Positions 63,296-64,000 of a stretch of 64,000 bases of DNA are shown one piece after another. The stretch is from positions 62,001 through 126,000 of the forward strand of contig NZ_JODS01000021.1 in the NCBI RefSeq assembly GCF_000718025.1, in the 5' to 3' direction. The translations under genes and the position numbers were made by a program. Each line of letters starts with the position of its first letter. Within the stretch, counting starts at the first letter, position 1. This stretch comes from Kitasatospora purpeofusca (lineage in GTDB: Bacteria > Actinomycetota > Actinomycetes > Streptomycetales > Streptomycetaceae). A model generated the notes under the pieces. That model was not told the origin of the DNA and did no database searches. It saw only the letters and a list, made by a program, of their open reading frames with translations.

Positions 63296-64000
63296 TCAGA
63301 GCGTTCGTCGCACGCCGGCCTGGCGTTCCAGGTTGCGGAGCTGGACCGCGAGGTCGCCCTCGACAGCGGTGTGGGCCGGCCCGCTGCGGCCGATGGGCAG
63401 GACCTCCTCGCTGCGCATGTCCTCCAGCATCAGGGCGAAGGCGGTGTACATCGCGACGATCGCCACCACGAGACCGAGGGCCCCCGACGTGCGGGTGAGC
63501 CATTCGGCGCCGGTGAGACCCGACAGACCGGTGGTCGCCCAGCGGGGCAGGGAGACCAGCAGGACGAGCCACAGTGCGCGCTTGGGCCGTGTCACGGCGG
63601 TCATCAGCGCCCCGAAACACAGAAAGGCAAGGTTGAAGACGCCCAGCACGCGCAGACCGTCGGGCGCGCCGCTGAACATGACGAGCGCGTAGGCCAGCCA
63701 ACTGCCGGCGAAGATGCCCATCAGCGTCGCCGCGATCACGTCCCGGGCGCCGAATGCCAGGATGCTCACCAGGAACTGCAGCGCGAAGGCCGGCAGCACG
63801 CACAGGGCGACGGCGCCGCGGGCCTCTGCGTCGAAGAGGCCGAGCTGCATGCACCCCGTCATCACGGAGGCGATCGCCACCGTGAAGAAGCCCAGCGGCA
63901 TGGGGGAGGCGATGGGGCGGAGGTTGATCCGGGTCATCGACCGGAGGTCGGGTTCGAAGCGGCGTTCCGGGGGAACGTCCGGCCGGCTGCCCTGTACGTC
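63296..64000 (-). CDS. Acetate-type (GPR1/FUN34/YaaH) transporter, 5' end outside window
   Basis: The minus frame is open from 63296 to the right edge. An ATG at 63937 exists, but protein-like coding (DVPPERRFEPDLRSM) continues upstream of it to base 64000, so the true start is probably outside. The protein reads RINLRPIASPMPLGFFTVAI, the family entrance motif related to N-P-x-P-L-G-L, then six hydrophobic segments, and a polar C-terminal tail. Members of this family move acetate or succinate across the inner membrane. The YaaH assignment is from the motif and six-helix layout only. Confidence 0.7.
   Translation of the reverse strand, partial: DVQGSRPDVPPERRFEPDLRSMTRINLRPIASPMPLGFFTVAIASVMTGCMQLGLFDAEARGAVALCVLPAFALQFLVSILAFGARDVIAATLMGIFAGSWLAYALVMFSGAPDGLRVLGVFNLAFLCFGALMTAVTRPKRALWLVLLVSLPRWATTGLSGLTGAEWLTRTSGALGLVVAIVAMYTAFALMLEDMRSEEVLPIGRSGPAHTAVEGDLAVQLRNLERQAGVRRTL

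Noticed and set aside
1..64000. CRISPR arrays and rRNA genes
   Set aside because: No regularly spaced 25-40 bp repeats with unique spacers and no rRNA-like sequence were seen; the only short tandem repeat is the 10-bp array at 49154.

Overview
The window is a high-GC actinobacterial chromosome segment, most likely from Streptomyces or a close relative. Supporting signs are an SsgA-like sporulation/cell-division protein, LAL-type LuxR regulators, actinomycete tRNA-targeting tyrosine integrases, an MbtH/NRPS cluster, strong GGAGG ribosome sites and frequent GTG/TTG starts. It divides into an accessory part (1 to about 42.6 kb) and a more ordinary chromosomal part (about 42.8 to 64 kb).

1-3.4 kb is an insertion-sequence scrapyard: the 5' part of an IS1380-type transposase runs off the left edge, and a second IS1380 terminal fragment has been split by a complete IS5-type element (1726-3350; 12-bp inverted repeats, TTA target duplication). 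3.4-13.2 kb holds a complete predicted single-strand DNA phosphorothioation defence system: sspE (DUF262/DUF1524 effector, minus strand) diverging from sspA-sspB-sspC-sspD (cysteine desulfurase, DUF4007 protein, large ATPase, ATP-pyrophosphatase/Fe-S protein). It is followed by a protein with two copies of a helix-turn-helix-like unit, a convergent second PAPS-reductase-like protein, a double-HTH regulator and a small membrane protein. 17.5-20.2 kb holds an HNH-nuclease/NACHT-type NTPase, a second predicted antiphage gene, lying between two fragments of a broken integrase.

Two identical 43-bp copies of the 3' half of a tRNA-Pro(GGG) gene lie at 20745 and 42226 in direct orientation. Neither has the 5' half. 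They look like attachment-site scars from tandem accretion of elements at one tRNA-Pro gene, predicted to lie left of the window. The 21.5-kb segment between them carries an apparently intact integrase next to the left scar, small element genes, a frameshifted HTH-NTPase-repeat gene, and a compact NRPS cluster: a wHTH regulator, two NRPSs (A-T-C-A-T and C-A-T-C*), MbtH, an MFS exporter and a type II thioesterase. A deleted integrase lies at the right scar, and debris resembling the left-end genes lies beyond it.

From 42.8 kb the genes look like ordinary chromosome, all on the minus strand: an amidohydrolase, five alpha/beta hydrolases, an SsgA-like protein, AraC and PucR regulators, two LAL regulators, a flavin reductase/luciferase-like monooxygenase pair, a sugar ABC transporter without its own ATPase, and an acetate-type transporter running off the right edge. 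All functional calls rest on reading motifs and gene order; no database search was possible.
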